This document shows positions 1-8,547 of a stretch of DNA of 17,786 nt, in pieces. This stretch comes from CAZFIO01 sp964519585 (GTDB lineage: Bacteria; Bacillota; Clostridia; Tissierellales; Tissierellaceae): positions 1 through 17,786 of the forward strand of contig CAZFIO010000024.1 of assembly GCA_964519585.1 (NCBI GenBank). The letters run 5' to 3'. The notes beneath the pieces were generated by a model. It had not been told where the DNA came from, searched no databases, and was given only the letters and a program-made list of their open reading frames with translations. The translations under genes and the position numbers were made by a program. The first letter of the stretch is position 1. Each line of letters opens with the position of its first letter.

Positions 1-2
1 TA

Positions 3-1112
3 TTAAATTTAGCTCTAGCAAATGATATATACTTATGGAATGTAAAAAGGTTTAGTCATATTGAATTAGGGGCTACAGTATCTGTTAATGGCTATAAAAA
101 CTTAGACATTTTGGTTAAAAAGCTTGGGTGCAAAGTAGAAATCATTGAGAGAAAAGGCTTGCCTTTTCTTCTTGCATATTTAAGGAAAAGAAAAATGATA
201 TTAATAGGTTTATTTATTTTTATAATAATTATTACTTTCCTATCTTCTATGGTATGGGAAATAAGTATTATAGGTGGAGACCAAGTCCCACATGATGAAT
301 TAATATATCTTCTTGAAAGCCATAATTATAAAATTGCCAGGTTTAAAAGAACATTTGATAAAGAAAAGATTGAATCTCTTATTATAAATGAGTATGATTT
401 TATAACTTTTTTGGACACAGAAATTTCTGGGGTGAAATTTTTAATAACAATTAAAGAAGAAGATCTACCACCTGAGAAAATTGATAAATCCTATCCTGCA
501 AATATTATAGCCAGAAAAAAAGGCCTTATAAAAAAGATTGTAGCTAGGAAGGGCAAGGCCCTGGTGAATAAGGGTGAAATTGTAGAAGCTGGGGACCTAT
601 TAATAACTGGGCTTATGGATAGCGATTTATCAGATGAAATACATCTGGTACATGCAGAAGGTGAAGTCTTAGCCCAAACTAGATATATTTCAACTAAGGA
701 AGAGAATATTATAGAGTTTGAGGAAAAAGAAACTGGCAATATATACAAGCAAAGGGGTATTAAAATAGGAAATAAGGGAGTTAGGTTTCTAGTTGGTGAA
801 ATTCCCTTTAAAAATTATATTGAAGAAGTAGAAGAAAAAAGTATTGTTAAATTTAAGGCCTTTAAATTACCTATTAAACTAGTAACCAATATATTCAAAG
901 AGGTGGAATTAAAGGAGATTAAAAGAGATATTGAGTATTTAAAAAATAAATCACATATTATGGCTATTGATGATATAAATCAGGAATTAGCAGATGATAG
1001 TGAAATAATATCAAAGGAAATCACCCATGATATAAGGGGAAATATATTAAGAACAAGAGCTGTTGTAGAAGTTTTAGAAGATATTTCAAAAGTCCAAATA
1101 ATTAATAATTAG
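3..1112 (+). CDS. yqfD: Sporulation protein YqfD (5' end outside the window)
   Basis: The frame is open from the first bases of the window. Its first visible residues (around ANDIYLWNVKR, nt 21-53) match the conserved N-terminal part of YqfD, so the start lies upstream; about 25 residues are missing by comparison with the ~398-residue Bacillus protein. The TTG at 111 is internal. A short basic stretch (LRKRK) is followed by one strong membrane segment at nt 195-257, then a long, probably extracytoplasmic, soluble domain with the VxKGEIVxAGDLLITG-type segment typical of the family. YqfD is a sigma-E-controlled membrane protein needed for efficient sporulation, of unknown biochemistry. The stop overlaps the Shine-Dalgarno sequence of phoH, so the two are surely co-transcribed. 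Family assignment is by remembered homology and neighbours. Confidence 0.9.
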   Translation, partial: LNLALANDIYLWNVKRFSHIELGATVSVNGYKNLDILVKKLGCKVEIIERKGLPFLLAYLRKRKMILIGLFIFIIIITFLSSMVWEISIIGGDQVPHDELIYLLESHNYKIARFKRTFDKEKIESLIINEYDFITFLDTEISGVKFLITIKEEDLPPEKIDKSYPANIIARKKGLIKKIVARKGKALVNKGEIVEAGDLLITGLMDSDLSDEIHLVHAEGEVLAQTRYISTKEENIIEFEEKETGNIYKQRGIKIGNKGVRFLVGEIPFKNYIEEVEEKSIVKFKAFKLPIKLVTNIFKEVELKEIKRDIEYLKNKSHIMAIDDINQELADDSEIISKEITHDIRGNILRTRAVVEVLEDISKVQIINN

Positions 1113-1123
1113 GAGGCTATAAT

Positions 1124-2092
1124 TTGGGAAGCAACTTAGGCGAAAGAAGTATATTATTAAATAACAATAAAATAATTTCAGAAATATTTGGTGAATTAGA
1201 TGAAAAAGTTAATTTAATAAAAGAGGAACTGGGAATAAATATACTTATAAGGGATGGAAGGATTAAACTAATTGGAAATAAGGAAAACCTGGATTTAGGT
1301 GAAAAACTGGTTTATAATTTAATCAATATCCTTGAGCTACAAAAAAAGATAGATTTACAGGATATTAAATATGCCATTCAGTTAATTAACAATGGAAATG
1401 ATCATAGTATAAAGGAGTTATTGAACCAGGTTGTTTGTATTACTGCTAATGGCAAGAGTATTAAACCTAAAACTTTGGGCCAGAAAAAATATGTTGACTC
1501 TATAAAAAACAATGATATTGTATTCGGAATAGGCCCAGCAGGAACTGGTAAAACATATTTAGCAATGGCTATGGCAATACATGCCTTTAAAAACAAGCAA
1601 GTAAATAGGATTATTTTGACTAGACCGGCTGTGGAGGCTGGTGAAAGTCTGGGCTTTCTCCCAGGAGATTTGCAGGAAAAAGTAGATCCCTACCTAAGAC
1701 CCATATATGATGCTTTATTTGAGATATTTGGTGCGGAAAACTATATTCGTAGTATGGAGAAGGGCCTAATTGAAGTTGCTCCCTTGGCCTACATGAGGGG
1801 CAGGACCCTTGATTCTGCCTATGTGATACTGGATGAGGCACAGAACACAACCAATGAGCAAATGAAAATGTTCTTAACTAGACTAGGATTTGGTTCCAAG
1901 GCTATTATTACTGGTGATATTACACAAATAGACTTACCCAAGGGAAAGGCATCTGGATTAAAATTAGTAGCAAAGATCTTAACTGATATAAAGGGAATAG
2001 ATATAGTTCACCTTTCAAGACTGGATATAGTTAGGCATCCCTTGGTAGAAAGAATTATTGCAGCATATGAAAAATTGGAAAATAATAATTAA
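1124..2092 (+). CDS. phoH: PhoH family P-loop ATPase
   Basis: This 322-residue protein has an N-terminal KH-like PhoH_N region (about residues 15-85) and a helicase-like ATPase core. Walker A is GPAGTGKT at 137-144 and Walker B is VILDEAQN at 234-241. The segments TRPAVEAGESLGFLPGDL (166-183) and ITGDITQIDLP (262-272) are hallmarks of the family. PhoH proteins are cytoplasmic ATPases probably acting on RNA, next to ribosome maturation genes; the exact reaction is unsettled. The start is a TTG, chosen because a full AGGAGG at 1111-1116 sits 7 nt upstream and overlaps the yqfD stop. Only 11 nt separate it from ybeY downstream, which fits an rRNA maturation operon with ybeY and era. Confidence 0.95.
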   Translation: MGSNLGERSILLNNNKIISEIFGELDEKVNLIKEELGINILIRDGRIKLIGNKENLDLGEKLVYNLINILELQKKIDLQDIKYAIQLINNGNDHSIKELLNQVVCITANGKSIKPKTLGQKKYVDSIKNNDIVFGIGPAGTGKTYLAMAMAIHAFKNKQVNRIILTRPAVEAGESLGFLPGDLQEKVDPYLRPIYDALFEIFGAENYIRSMEKGLIEVAPLAYMRGRTLDSAYVILDEAQNTTNEQMKMFLTRLGFGSKAIITGDITQIDLPKGKASGLKLVAKILTDIKGIDIVHLSRLDIVRHPLVERIIAAYEKLENNN

Positions 2093-2103
2093 GGAAGATT
2101 ATT

Positions 2104-2568
2104 ATGGAAATTTATATTGACAATAGGCAGGATAAAATAGAATTGACCCAGGTTTTGGAGGAGCTTATAAAGAAAGCAATATGTGCATCCTTAGAAGAAG
2201 AAGCTAGGACTAAAAACTATGAGGTTTCTGTTTCACTTGTTGATAACAAGGAAATTAGGGATTTAAACAAACAATATAGGAATGTAGATTCTGCAACAGA
2301 TGTACTTTCTTTTCCAATGGATGAAGATTTTGGGATTGGAGCTCCATTTTTGGGTGATATAATAATTTCAGTTGAAAAGGCCATGGAACAATCAAAAGAA
2401 TATGGACATACTATAGATAGGGAAATAGCCTACCTAGTTGTTCATAGTATGTTTCATTTGATGGGCTATGACCACCTAACAAAGTCAGATAAAGACCTTA
2501 TGAGAAAGAAGGAAAAAAGTGTAATGAAGTATTTGAATATTTATAAGGCTAGCGAGGAGAGTAGTTAG
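2104..2568 (+). CDS. ybeY: Endoribonuclease/rRNA maturation factor YbeY
   Basis: The 154-residue length is normal for the family. The zinc site is the C-terminal motif HSMFHLMGYDH, with ligands H114, H118 and H124; the family form is HGxxHLxGYDH, and here Ser replaces Gly after the first His. The upstream segment NxxYRNVDSATDVLSFP (residues 54-71) is the second conserved block. YbeY is a single-strand-specific metal-dependent RNase involved in 16S rRNA 3'-end maturation and 70S quality control. It starts at ATG 2104 behind AGGAAG and ends 1 nt before the dgkA-type start. In many Firmicutes pgpH lies between phoH and ybeY; here they are adjacent. Confidence 0.95.
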   Translation: MEIYIDNRQDKIELTQVLEELIKKAICASLEEEARTKNYEVSVSLVDNKEIRDLNKQYRNVDSATDVLSFPMDEDFGIGAPFLGDIIISVEKAMEQSKEYGHTIDREIAYLVVHSMFHLMGYDHLTKSDKDLMRKKEKSVMKYLNIYKASEESS

Positions 2569-2569
2569 T

Positions 2570-3268
2570 ATGAAGGGTTTAATTGATAGTTTCAATTATG
2601 CTGTATCAGGACTAATAACTTCAATTAAGACAGAAAGAAATATGCTTATACACTATATAGCTGCTATTGCAGTTATGAGCTTTAGCCTTTTTTTTGATTT
2701 TACAAAGGTTGAATTTCTTATTCTTCTCTTGGCTACCAGCCTAGTGGTAGTTGTAGAGCTGATAAATACAGCTATAGAAAAAACTATTGATATTATAACC
2801 GAAGATTATCATCCCGTGGCAAAGGTGGCAAAAGATATATCAGCAGGGGCAGTGCTGATTTCTGCTTTTGTGGCCCTGATTGTAGGATATACCTTATTTT
2901 ACAATAAATTAAATTTACTTACCTATAAACTACTTTATAATATACGGAGTTCAAACTTTCACCTTACAACAGTTGCTATTATTTTAGTTGTTTTACTCAC
3001 CATTGGTTTAAAAACAAAGATGTATAAGGGTTGGGGCACCCATTTTCAGGGTGGTGCTGTTAGTGGGCACTCGGCTGTAGCTTTTTGCTTAGCCACAATT
3101 ATTAGTTTTATAGTGAAGGATGTATTAATTATTACACTTGCATTTATATTGGCATTTTTAGTGGGGGAGAGCAGGGTGGAGGGGAATATTCACTCCCCTA
3201 TAGAGGTGGTTTTAGGTGGAATATTAGGATTGCTTGTAGGAATTTTGGTATTTCAAATAATTGGATAA
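2570..3268 (+). CDS. DgkA-type lipid kinase fused to PAP2 phosphatase
   Basis: Two domains are visible in 232 residues. Residues 1-112 are a DgkA/undecaprenol kinase: ERN at 22-24, VELINTAIEKTID at 62-74 and HPVAKVAKDISAGAVL at 81-96 are its active-site signatures, with three predicted helices in the membrane. Residues 128-232 resemble a PAP2 phosphatase core, with SGH at 165-167 and SR-x5-H at 201-208, again with several membrane segments. In Gram-positive bacteria this kinase acts on undecaprenol, so kinase plus phosphatase suggests recycling of the cell-wall lipid carrier; that pairing is inference. The PAP2 part is unusual: no KxxxxxxRP motif 1 is seen, the Pro before SGH is Val, and the last motif residue is Glu212 rather than Asp. 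The gene begins 1 nt after the ybeY stop. Confidence 0.85.
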   Translation: MKGLIDSFNYAVSGLITSIKTERNMLIHYIAAIAVMSFSLFFDFTKVEFLILLLATSLVVVVELINTAIEKTIDIITEDYHPVAKVAKDISAGAVLISAFVALIVGYTLFYNKLNLLTYKLLYNIRSSNFHLTTVAIILVVLLTIGLKTKMYKGWGTHFQGGAVSGHSAVAFCLATIISFIVKDVLIITLAFILAFLVGESRVEGNIHSPIEVVLGGILGLLVGILVFQIIG

Positions 3269-3275
3269 ATTTAAT

Positions 3276-3290
3276 GGAGGAGATAATTTG
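3276..3290 (+). promoter_or_regulatory. Shine-Dalgarno and TTG start of cdd
   Basis: GGAGGAG at 3276-3282 lies 5 nt before TTG 3288-3290. This places the cdd start at the TTG and not at the in-frame TTG at 3261, which has no ribosome binding site and overlaps the previous gene. Confidence 0.8.
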
Positions 3291-3698
3291 GAGATAAGGG
3301 ATTTAATTTCAAAGGCATTTGAAGGGAAAGAGAAGGCATATACTCCATATTCAAATTTCAATGTTGGTGCAGCTGTATTGGCAGAGGACAATAAAATATA
3401 CAAGGGATGCAATATAGAAATAGCCTCCTATGGACCTACCTTATGTGGCGAAAGAACAGCTATATTTAAAGCTATTTCAGAAGGCAATAGGAAAATAAAA
3501 GCCATAGCTATAGTAGGTGATGAGGACTTTACCTACCCATGTGGTGTCTGCAGGCAGGTTATGAGGGAATTTGGTCAAGACCTAAGGATAATAATCGCCA
3601 AGTCCTTGGATGAATATAAGATATATAGTTTGGCAGATTTATTGCCTCATAGCTTTGGGCCTGAAAATTTAAAGATTAAGGATGAGAAACATGTATAA
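3288..3698 (+). CDS. cdd: Cytidine deaminase
   Basis: The 136-residue protein is the tetrameric, one-zinc type. The catalytic motif CGERTA begins at Cys53 with the proton-shuttling Glu55, and PCGVC supplies the other zinc cysteines C85 and C88. The substrate-binding segments YSNFNVGAA (21-29) and CNIEIASYGPTLC (41-53) and the C-terminal LADLLPHSFGP (115-125) are all present. It converts cytidine and deoxycytidine to uridine and deoxyuridine in pyrimidine salvage. The start is TTG with a strong ribosome binding site. It overlaps the start of era by a few bases, the usual Firmicute cdd-era arrangement, giving translational coupling. Confidence 0.95.
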   Translation: MEIRDLISKAFEGKEKAYTPYSNFNVGAAVLAEDNKIYKGCNIEIASYGPTLCGERTAIFKAISEGNRKIKAIAIVGDEDFTYPCGVCRQVMREFGQDLRIIIAKSLDEYKIYSLADLLPHSFGPENLKIKDEKHV

Positions 3699-4575
3699 GT
3701 CAGGATTTGTAAGTATAGTAGGCAGACCTAATGTGGGGAAGTCAACCCTCTTGAATAAAATAATTGGAGAAAAAATATCCATAATATCTGATAAACCTCA
3801 AACCACAAGAAACAAAATACAATTGGTTTATACTGGTGATAATTTTCAAGTCGTTTTTTTAGATACGCCAGGTATACAAATACCAAAGAATAAGCTTGGG
3901 GACTATATGTTAAAGCTTTCAAAAAGTACCTTGGAAGAGGTTGATTTAGTAAGCTTTATGGTTGATGATAGTATGGACATAGGTTCTTTAGATAAGTATA
4001 TAATCGGGGAATTAAAAAATATTTCCACCCCTATAGTATTAGTAATAAACAAAATAGATAGGATGGATAAGGGTGATTTGGCACAGTTAGTAGAGAAGTA
4101 TTCTCAAATGGGGATATTTAAGGAGATTATTCCTATATCAGCACTCAATGATGAGAATATAGAAAAATATATTGAAATAATTCAAGGGATTATACCTGAA
4201 GGACCCCAGTATTTTCCTGAAGATATGATTACAGACCAACCAGAGAGGTTTATCATTTCAGAAATTATTAGAGAAAAAGCTTTGATAAACTTAGATGAGG
4301 AAGTGCCTCATGGCATATATGTGGGAATTGAAAGCATGAAGACCAGAGAAGATAAGGATTTAATTGATGTTCTTGCTACAATTTATTGTGAAAAGGAATC
4401 CCATAAGGGTATAGTAATCGGTAAGAATGGTCAGAAACTTAAAGAAATAGGAAAAACCTCCAGGGTTGAGATAGAAAGCCTACTGGGTAGTAAGATTAAT
4501 CTACAATTATGGGTAAAGGTTGAAAAGAACTGGAGAGAGAAGGAAAATAAGATCAAATACTTTGGATATAGGTAG
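3691..4575 (+). CDS. era: GTPase Era (30S ribosome assembly)
   Basis: The 294-residue protein has an N-terminal GTPase domain and a C-terminal KH domain. The G motifs are GRPNVGKS (11-18), DTPG (58-61), NKID (120-123) and SAL (150-152); switch I has PQTTRN (36-41). The KH loop is GKNG (244-247), followed by the family block WVKVEKNWREK. Era binds the 3' end of 16S rRNA and monitors small-subunit assembly, near the membrane. I chose ATG 3691 because AAGGA at 3678-3682 is spaced 8 nt from it and MYKSGFVSIVGRPN matches the family start. An in-frame ATG at 3682 would put the ribosome binding site directly against the start. It overlaps cdd by 8 nt; recO follows after 11 nt. Confidence 0.95.
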   Translation: MYKSGFVSIVGRPNVGKSTLLNKIIGEKISIISDKPQTTRNKIQLVYTGDNFQVVFLDTPGIQIPKNKLGDYMLKLSKSTLEEVDLVSFMVDDSMDIGSLDKYIIGELKNISTPIVLVINKIDRMDKGDLAQLVEKYSQMGIFKEIIPISALNDENIEKYIEIIQGIIPEGPQYFPEDMITDQPERFIISEIIREKALINLDEEVPHGIYVGIESMKTREDKDLIDVLATIYCEKESHKGIVIGKNGQKLKEIGKTSRVEIESLLGSKINLQLWVKVEKNWREKENKIKYFGYR

Positions 4576-4586
4576 GTAGTAGGCAT

Positions 4587-5327
4587 ATGTTAAAAACTGA
4601 GGGTATCGTATTAAGTGAAATGAGATACAGGGATACCAGTAAAATTTTAAATATATATACAAAAAAACATGGGAAAATTCATGTTATGGCTAGGGGGGCT
4701 TATAGGCCAAAATCAGCAATTATAGCAAGTACTCAACCCTTCTCTCAAAGTGAATATTTATTTAACAAGGGGAGGAATTTTTATTATTTAAATCAAGCCT
4801 CACTTATTAATCCCTTTTATGATATACGCAAGGATTTGGATAGGTTCCTATATGGTTCTTATATACTTGAATTAATGGATAAGTCAACCCTAGAGGAAGA
4901 AAGTAGCCAGAAGTTATACTTGCTTTTACTTAAGGGACTTGAGACCCTATCTAGCCTGGAGAGGGACTTTCAAAAATTTTTTATTGCCTTCGGATTCAAA
5001 TATATTTCTTTTTTAGGCTATAGACCTAGTCTTAGTTCATGCGCCCATTGTGGCAATTCCTTAAATGGAAAGGTGAAATTTAGCCTTATGGAGGGTGGAT
5101 TAATTTGTGTAAATTGCTTTACAAGTGATTTAAGTGCGAAAAACATAGATAAATATATGGTAGATTGTATGATAGCTTTATTGTATACATCCCTGGATGA
5201 CTTGGAAGATATTGATATTGATAGTAGATCTCTTAGAAAACTTCAGTCTATTATAGAAGAATATATTTTATATAATATAGATAGAAAAGACTTCAATTCG
5301 TTAAAAATTTTAAATAGCTTAAAATAA
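4587..5327 (+). CDS. recO: DNA repair protein RecO
   Basis: The 246-residue length is normal. Residues 1-80 form the OB fold, with the typical opening TEGIVLSEMRYRDTSKIL and GKIHVMARGAYRPKS. A helical domain follows, interrupted by a four-cysteine zinc finger: CAHC at 152-155 and CVNC at 174-177. RecO works with RecF and RecR to load RecA on SSB-coated gaps and anneals complementary strands. It is the last gene of the run, 11 nt after era, and its own ribosome binding site (AGTAGG near 4577) is weak, so translation may depend on coupling to era. No convincing terminator follows. Confidence 0.92.
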   Translation: MLKTEGIVLSEMRYRDTSKILNIYTKKHGKIHVMARGAYRPKSAIIASTQPFSQSEYLFNKGRNFYYLNQASLINPFYDIRKDLDRFLYGSYILELMDKSTLEEESSQKLYLLLLKGLETLSSLERDFQKFFIAFGFKYISFLGYRPSLSSCAHCGNSLNGKVKFSLMEGGLICVNCFTSDLSAKNIDKYMVDCMIALLYTSLDDLEDIDIDSRSLRKLQSIIEEYILYNIDRKDFNSLKILNSLK

Positions 5328-5556
5328 ATAGAAAAGAGCTAGAATACAGCTACTATTGACACAAGGTCCATAATTTGCTAAATTATTAAATACGATTTAG
5401 GAAGATTTTCAAATAAGAAATGCTTTAAAATAAGGATAAAATAATTTAAACTTCTAGCAGTTTTTAAAATAATAATTACATTAAACTAGTTTAGGCAAAT
5501 CTAGATAAGTTTTAAGCCTAGATGTTTATCTTATACTTTAATCAAGGAGGGTTTAT
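5328..5556 (+). other. recO-glyQ intergenic region, no T-box seen
   Basis: This 229-nt gap holds a candidate sigma-A promoter (listed separately). A weak hairpin with AAACT/AGTTT arms and a TTTTT tail lies around 5448-5468, and a short dyad ATCTAG/CTAGAT lies near 5498-5524, close to the glyQ ribosome binding site AAGGAGGG at 5544-5551. I looked for the T-box antiterminator consensus (GGGTGGnACCGCG) and did not find it. No ORF of note is present. Confidence 0.6.
5356..5384 (+). promoter_or_regulatory. Candidate sigma-A promoter for glyQS
   Basis: A perfect TTGACA at 5356-5361 is followed after 17 nt by TAAATT at 5379-5384 (four of six -10 bases). The predicted transcript would have a leader of about 165 nt before glyQ, long for a simple leader. 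It is the only good -35 element in the gap. Confidence 0.5.
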
Positions 5557-6444
5557 ATGTATTTTCAGGATTTAATGCTGAAACTGTATAATTATTGGGG
5601 AGATAAGGGGTGTGTAATCCTAGAACCATATGATATTGAAAAGGGAGCTGGCACCATGAGTCCTCATACTTTTTTAAGAGCATTGGGGCCAGAGCCATGG
5701 AAGGTAGCTTATGTTGAACCCTCCAGGAGACCAGCAGATGCAAGATACGGGGAAAATCCAAATAGGGTCTACCAGCATCACCAATTCCAGGTTATAATAA
5801 AACCTTCTCCAGACAATATCCAAGATTTATATCTAGATAGTCTTAGGACTATAGGGATTGATCCGCTAAAACATGATATAAGATTTGTAGAGGATAATTG
5901 GGAAGCACCAACCTTAGGAGCTTGGGGACTTGGTTGGGAAGTTTGGCTAGATGGAATGGAAATCACTCAGTTTACTTATTTTCAACAAGTTGCTAGTATA
6001 AATTGCCAGCTAGAGTCCGCAGAGTTAACTTATGGGCTAGAAAGAATAGCTATGTATCTTCAAGATGTTGACGATATATTTGATATAAGATGGAATAAGG
6101 ATATAAAATACGGAGACATATTCAACAAGGCTGAATATGAACATTCCGTATATAGTTTTGAAAAGGCAGATATTAAGCTTTTAAAGGACCTTTTTAATTC
6201 ATATGAAAAAGAAGCTAACAATGTTTTGGAAGAAAAACTTGTACTTCCAGCTTATGACTATGTATTGAAATGTTCTCATACCTTTAATGTTTTAGATGCA
6301 AGGGGAGCTATATCGGTTTCAGAACGTACTAATTATATTGCTAGGGTGAGAAAACTTGCAAGGCTTGTGGCTAGTAATTATTTGGAACAAAGGGAAGAAA
6401 TGGGTTATCCCTTGTTAAGAGAAGTAGGTGAATTAAATGGGTAA
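5557..6444 (+). CDS. glyQ: Glycyl-tRNA synthetase alpha subunit
   Basis: The 295-residue protein is a full-length catalytic alpha subunit of the bacterial alpha2beta2 enzyme. It shows YYNYWGDKGC-type opening residues, the motif 2 region EPSRRPADARYGENPNR (54-70) with YQHHQFQVI after it, WEVWLDGMEITQFTYFQQ (127-144) and the class II motif 3 block YGLERI (159-164). It activates glycine and charges tRNA-Gly together with GlyS. The start is ATG with AAGGAGGG 5 nt upstream. The stop overlaps the glyS start by 8 nt, consistent with coupled, stoichiometric synthesis. Many other Firmicutes use a single-chain GlyRS, so this fixes the enzyme type for the organism. Confidence 0.97.
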   Translation: MYFQDLMLKLYNYWGDKGCVILEPYDIEKGAGTMSPHTFLRALGPEPWKVAYVEPSRRPADARYGENPNRVYQHHQFQVIIKPSPDNIQDLYLDSLRTIGIDPLKHDIRFVEDNWEAPTLGAWGLGWEVWLDGMEITQFTYFQQVASINCQLESAELTYGLERIAMYLQDVDDIFDIRWNKDIKYGDIFNKAEYEHSVYSFEKADIKLLKDLFNSYEKEANNVLEEKLVLPAYDYVLKCSHTFNVLDARGAISVSERTNYIARVRKLARLVASNYLEQREEMGYPLLREVGELNG

Positions 6445-8515
6445 AAAATACTTATTAGAAATAGGGATGGAAGAACTACCAGCTAAGTATGTTGAAAATA
6501 CTATGTCTCAAATCAAGGAAAAACTTACTGATTTATTTAGCCAAGAAGAAATTAAATTTGAAGAAATTAAGACATATTCTACACCTAGGAGACTTGTAGT
6601 TCTTGTGGATGGATTAGAAGAAAAACAGGCTGATAGCCTTGTGGAAGTAAAAGGACCATCTAAGGACATATCTTTTGATGAGGATGGGAATCCCACAAAG
6701 GCCTTACTAGGCTTTATGAGGGGGCAAAAAGTTGATCTAAATAGCATTTTCATAAAGGAAATAAATAACGTTGACTATACACATGCAAGGCTAGTAAAAA
6801 GAGGCAAAGAATTAGAAGAAATATTAAAGCTTGAATTGGCAAAACTTATAAAATCAATTACTTTTCCTAAATCCATGAAATGGGGAGGAAAAGATATCAG
6901 GTTTGCCAGGCCTATTCGCTGGATAGTTTCTATACTGGATGATAAAATTATAGCCTTTGATTTTGAAGGTATAGAAGTTTCCAATATTACTAGAGGGCAT
7001 AGGTTTTTGGGGAAAACAGATATAAGGATAAGTAATATTGATGAGTATTTTAAACTATTAGAAGATAATTATGTGCTTTTAGATGGGAATAAAAGAATGG
7101 AAATAATCAAGTATGGTGCAGAAAAACTAGCCAAGGAAGTTGGCGGTAAACTACACTGTGATAAGGACCTACTTGATGAGGTTACCAATCTTGTGGAGTA
7201 CCCTACTCCTATTTTAGGAAGGATTAAAAAGGAATATTTAAATCTACCTAAGGATGTACTTATTACACCTATGAAGGAGCATCTTAGGTATTTTCCAGTC
7301 CTAGATGATAGGGGCAGACTGTTGCCATATTTTATTACTGTTAGAAATGGAAATCAAGATTATATAGATACAGTTATTAAGGGAAATGAGAAGGTGTTAG
7401 GTGCTAGACTTGAGGATGCCAAATTCTTTTTCAATGAAGACATATCATATCCACTAGAACATTATACTGAATTTTTAAAGGATATAGTTTTCCAAGATAA
7501 GTTAGGTAGCCTGTATGATAAAACAAAGAGGATTGCCAAACTATCTGAAAGAATTTCCGAATATCTTGGTGTTGGAGAAGAAACCAAGAAAAATGTAGCT
7601 AGGGCTAGTGCTTTAGCCAAAAATGATTTAGTAACCAAGATGGTTACAGAGTTTACAGAACTCCAGGGCAAAATGGGGATGGAGTATGCCCATATTTCTG
7701 GGGAAAATGAGATAGTAAGTCTAGCAATATATGAACAATATTTACCTAGATTTGCTGGAGATGACTTGCCTTCTACCACTGCAGGTTCAATTTTAAGTAT
7801 AGCTGATAAATTGGATACTATTTGTGGGTTATTTGCCATAGGCATACACCCTACAGGATCTCAGGATCCCTTTGCCTTAAGGAGAGGTGCCTTGGGAATC
7901 ATTAATATAATTCTTGATAAAAGACTGGATCTACAATTAATGGAGTTGATAGAGTCTGCTCTTTACATGTATATTGATGAAAACAGCCTAGCCTTTGATT
8001 ACAATGTAATAAAATTAGAAATCATGGACTTCTTTGTTGGAAGAATCAAAAATATATTTGCAGATAAGGGAGTTAGATATGATTTAATTGATTCAGTTAT
8101 TAATAGGAAAACTGACAATATTTATGATATAAAGCTAAGAATAGAAAAGATTAGCCCTTGGTTAGACAAGGAAGGTTTATCTGATATTCTTACCGCCTTT
8201 AACAGGGTTTCTTCATTGGCAATTAAGACAGATTCTGATACTGTAAAGAGGGACCTACTAGAGTCAGAGGAGATTAATCTGTACGACTCCTATAACAAGA
8301 TAGAAGAAAAAGTCCATGAACATATAAGTAAAAGAGAATACGATAAGGCTTTGGATTTATTAGTTACCTTAAAAGACCCTATAGATAATTTCTTTGACCA
8401 GGTTATGGTTATGGTAGAGGATGAAGAACTTAGAAATAATAGACTAGGATTACTAAGAAAAATTTATAATTCCATGCTAATGGTGTGCGATTTATCAAAG
8501 ATAATGAGCAAATAG
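6437..8515 (+). CDS. glyS: Glycyl-tRNA synthetase beta subunit
   Basis: The 692-residue length is usual. The family opening LLEIGMEELPAKYV lies at residues 6-19, STPRRL at 48-53, and KSMKWGGKDIRFARPIRW at 145-162. The core continues to HPTGSQDPFALRRGALGI from His471. The C-terminal 110 or so residues resemble a DALR anticodon-binding domain. The beta subunit binds tRNA-Gly and is needed with GlyQ for aminoacylation. It overlaps glyQ by 8 nt and has no strong ribosome binding site of its own, so coupling is likely. ppsR follows after 32 nt, the same neighbour as in Bacillus, and no terminator separates them. Confidence 0.97.
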   Translation: MGKKYLLEIGMEELPAKYVENTMSQIKEKLTDLFSQEEIKFEEIKTYSTPRRLVVLVDGLEEKQADSLVEVKGPSKDISFDEDGNPTKALLGFMRGQKVDLNSIFIKEINNVDYTHARLVKRGKELEEILKLELAKLIKSITFPKSMKWGGKDIRFARPIRWIVSILDDKIIAFDFEGIEVSNITRGHRFLGKTDIRISNIDEYFKLLEDNYVLLDGNKRMEIIKYGAEKLAKEVGGKLHCDKDLLDEVTNLVEYPTPILGRIKKEYLNLPKDVLITPMKEHLRYFPVLDDRGRLLPYFITVRNGNQDYIDTVIKGNEKVLGARLEDAKFFFNEDISYPLEHYTEFLKDIVFQDKLGSLYDKTKRIAKLSERISEYLGVGEETKKNVARASALAKNDLVTKMVTEFTELQGKMGMEYAHISGENEIVSLAIYEQYLPRFAGDDLPSTTAGSILSIADKLDTICGLFAIGIHPTGSQDPFALRRGALGIINIILDKRLDLQLMELIESALYMYIDENSLAFDYNVIKLEIMDFFVGRIKNIFADKGVRYDLIDSVINRKTDNIYDIKLRIEKISPWLDKEGLSDILTAFNRVSSLAIKTDSDTVKRDLLESEEINLYDSYNKIEEKVHEHISKREYDKALDLLVTLKDPIDNFFDQVMVMVEDEELRNNRLGLLRKIYNSMLMVCDLSKIMSK

Positions 8516-8547
8516 TATAATAAGCTTTTAAATAAAGGGGTGATTTT

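Noticed and set aside
111..1112. yqfD starting at TTG 111
   Set aside because: The same frame is open to the window edge and encodes conserved YqfD residues before 111, so the gene is cut by the window and not short.
3261..3287. Longer cdd start at TTG 3261
   Set aside because: No ribosome binding site; a strong one precedes TTG 3288, and the extra residues are not family-like.
5709..5719. TTATGTTGAAC inside glyQ, like the shared -10 block
   Set aside because: No RNAGGAWWW lies 11 nt upstream and it is within a conserved coding segment.
7462..7845. Reverse-strand open frames (the longest 127 codons, opposite glyS)
   Set aside because: They lie opposite conserved genes, have shadow-like composition rich in Ser, Leu and Ile, and have no ribosome binding site or recognisable domain.
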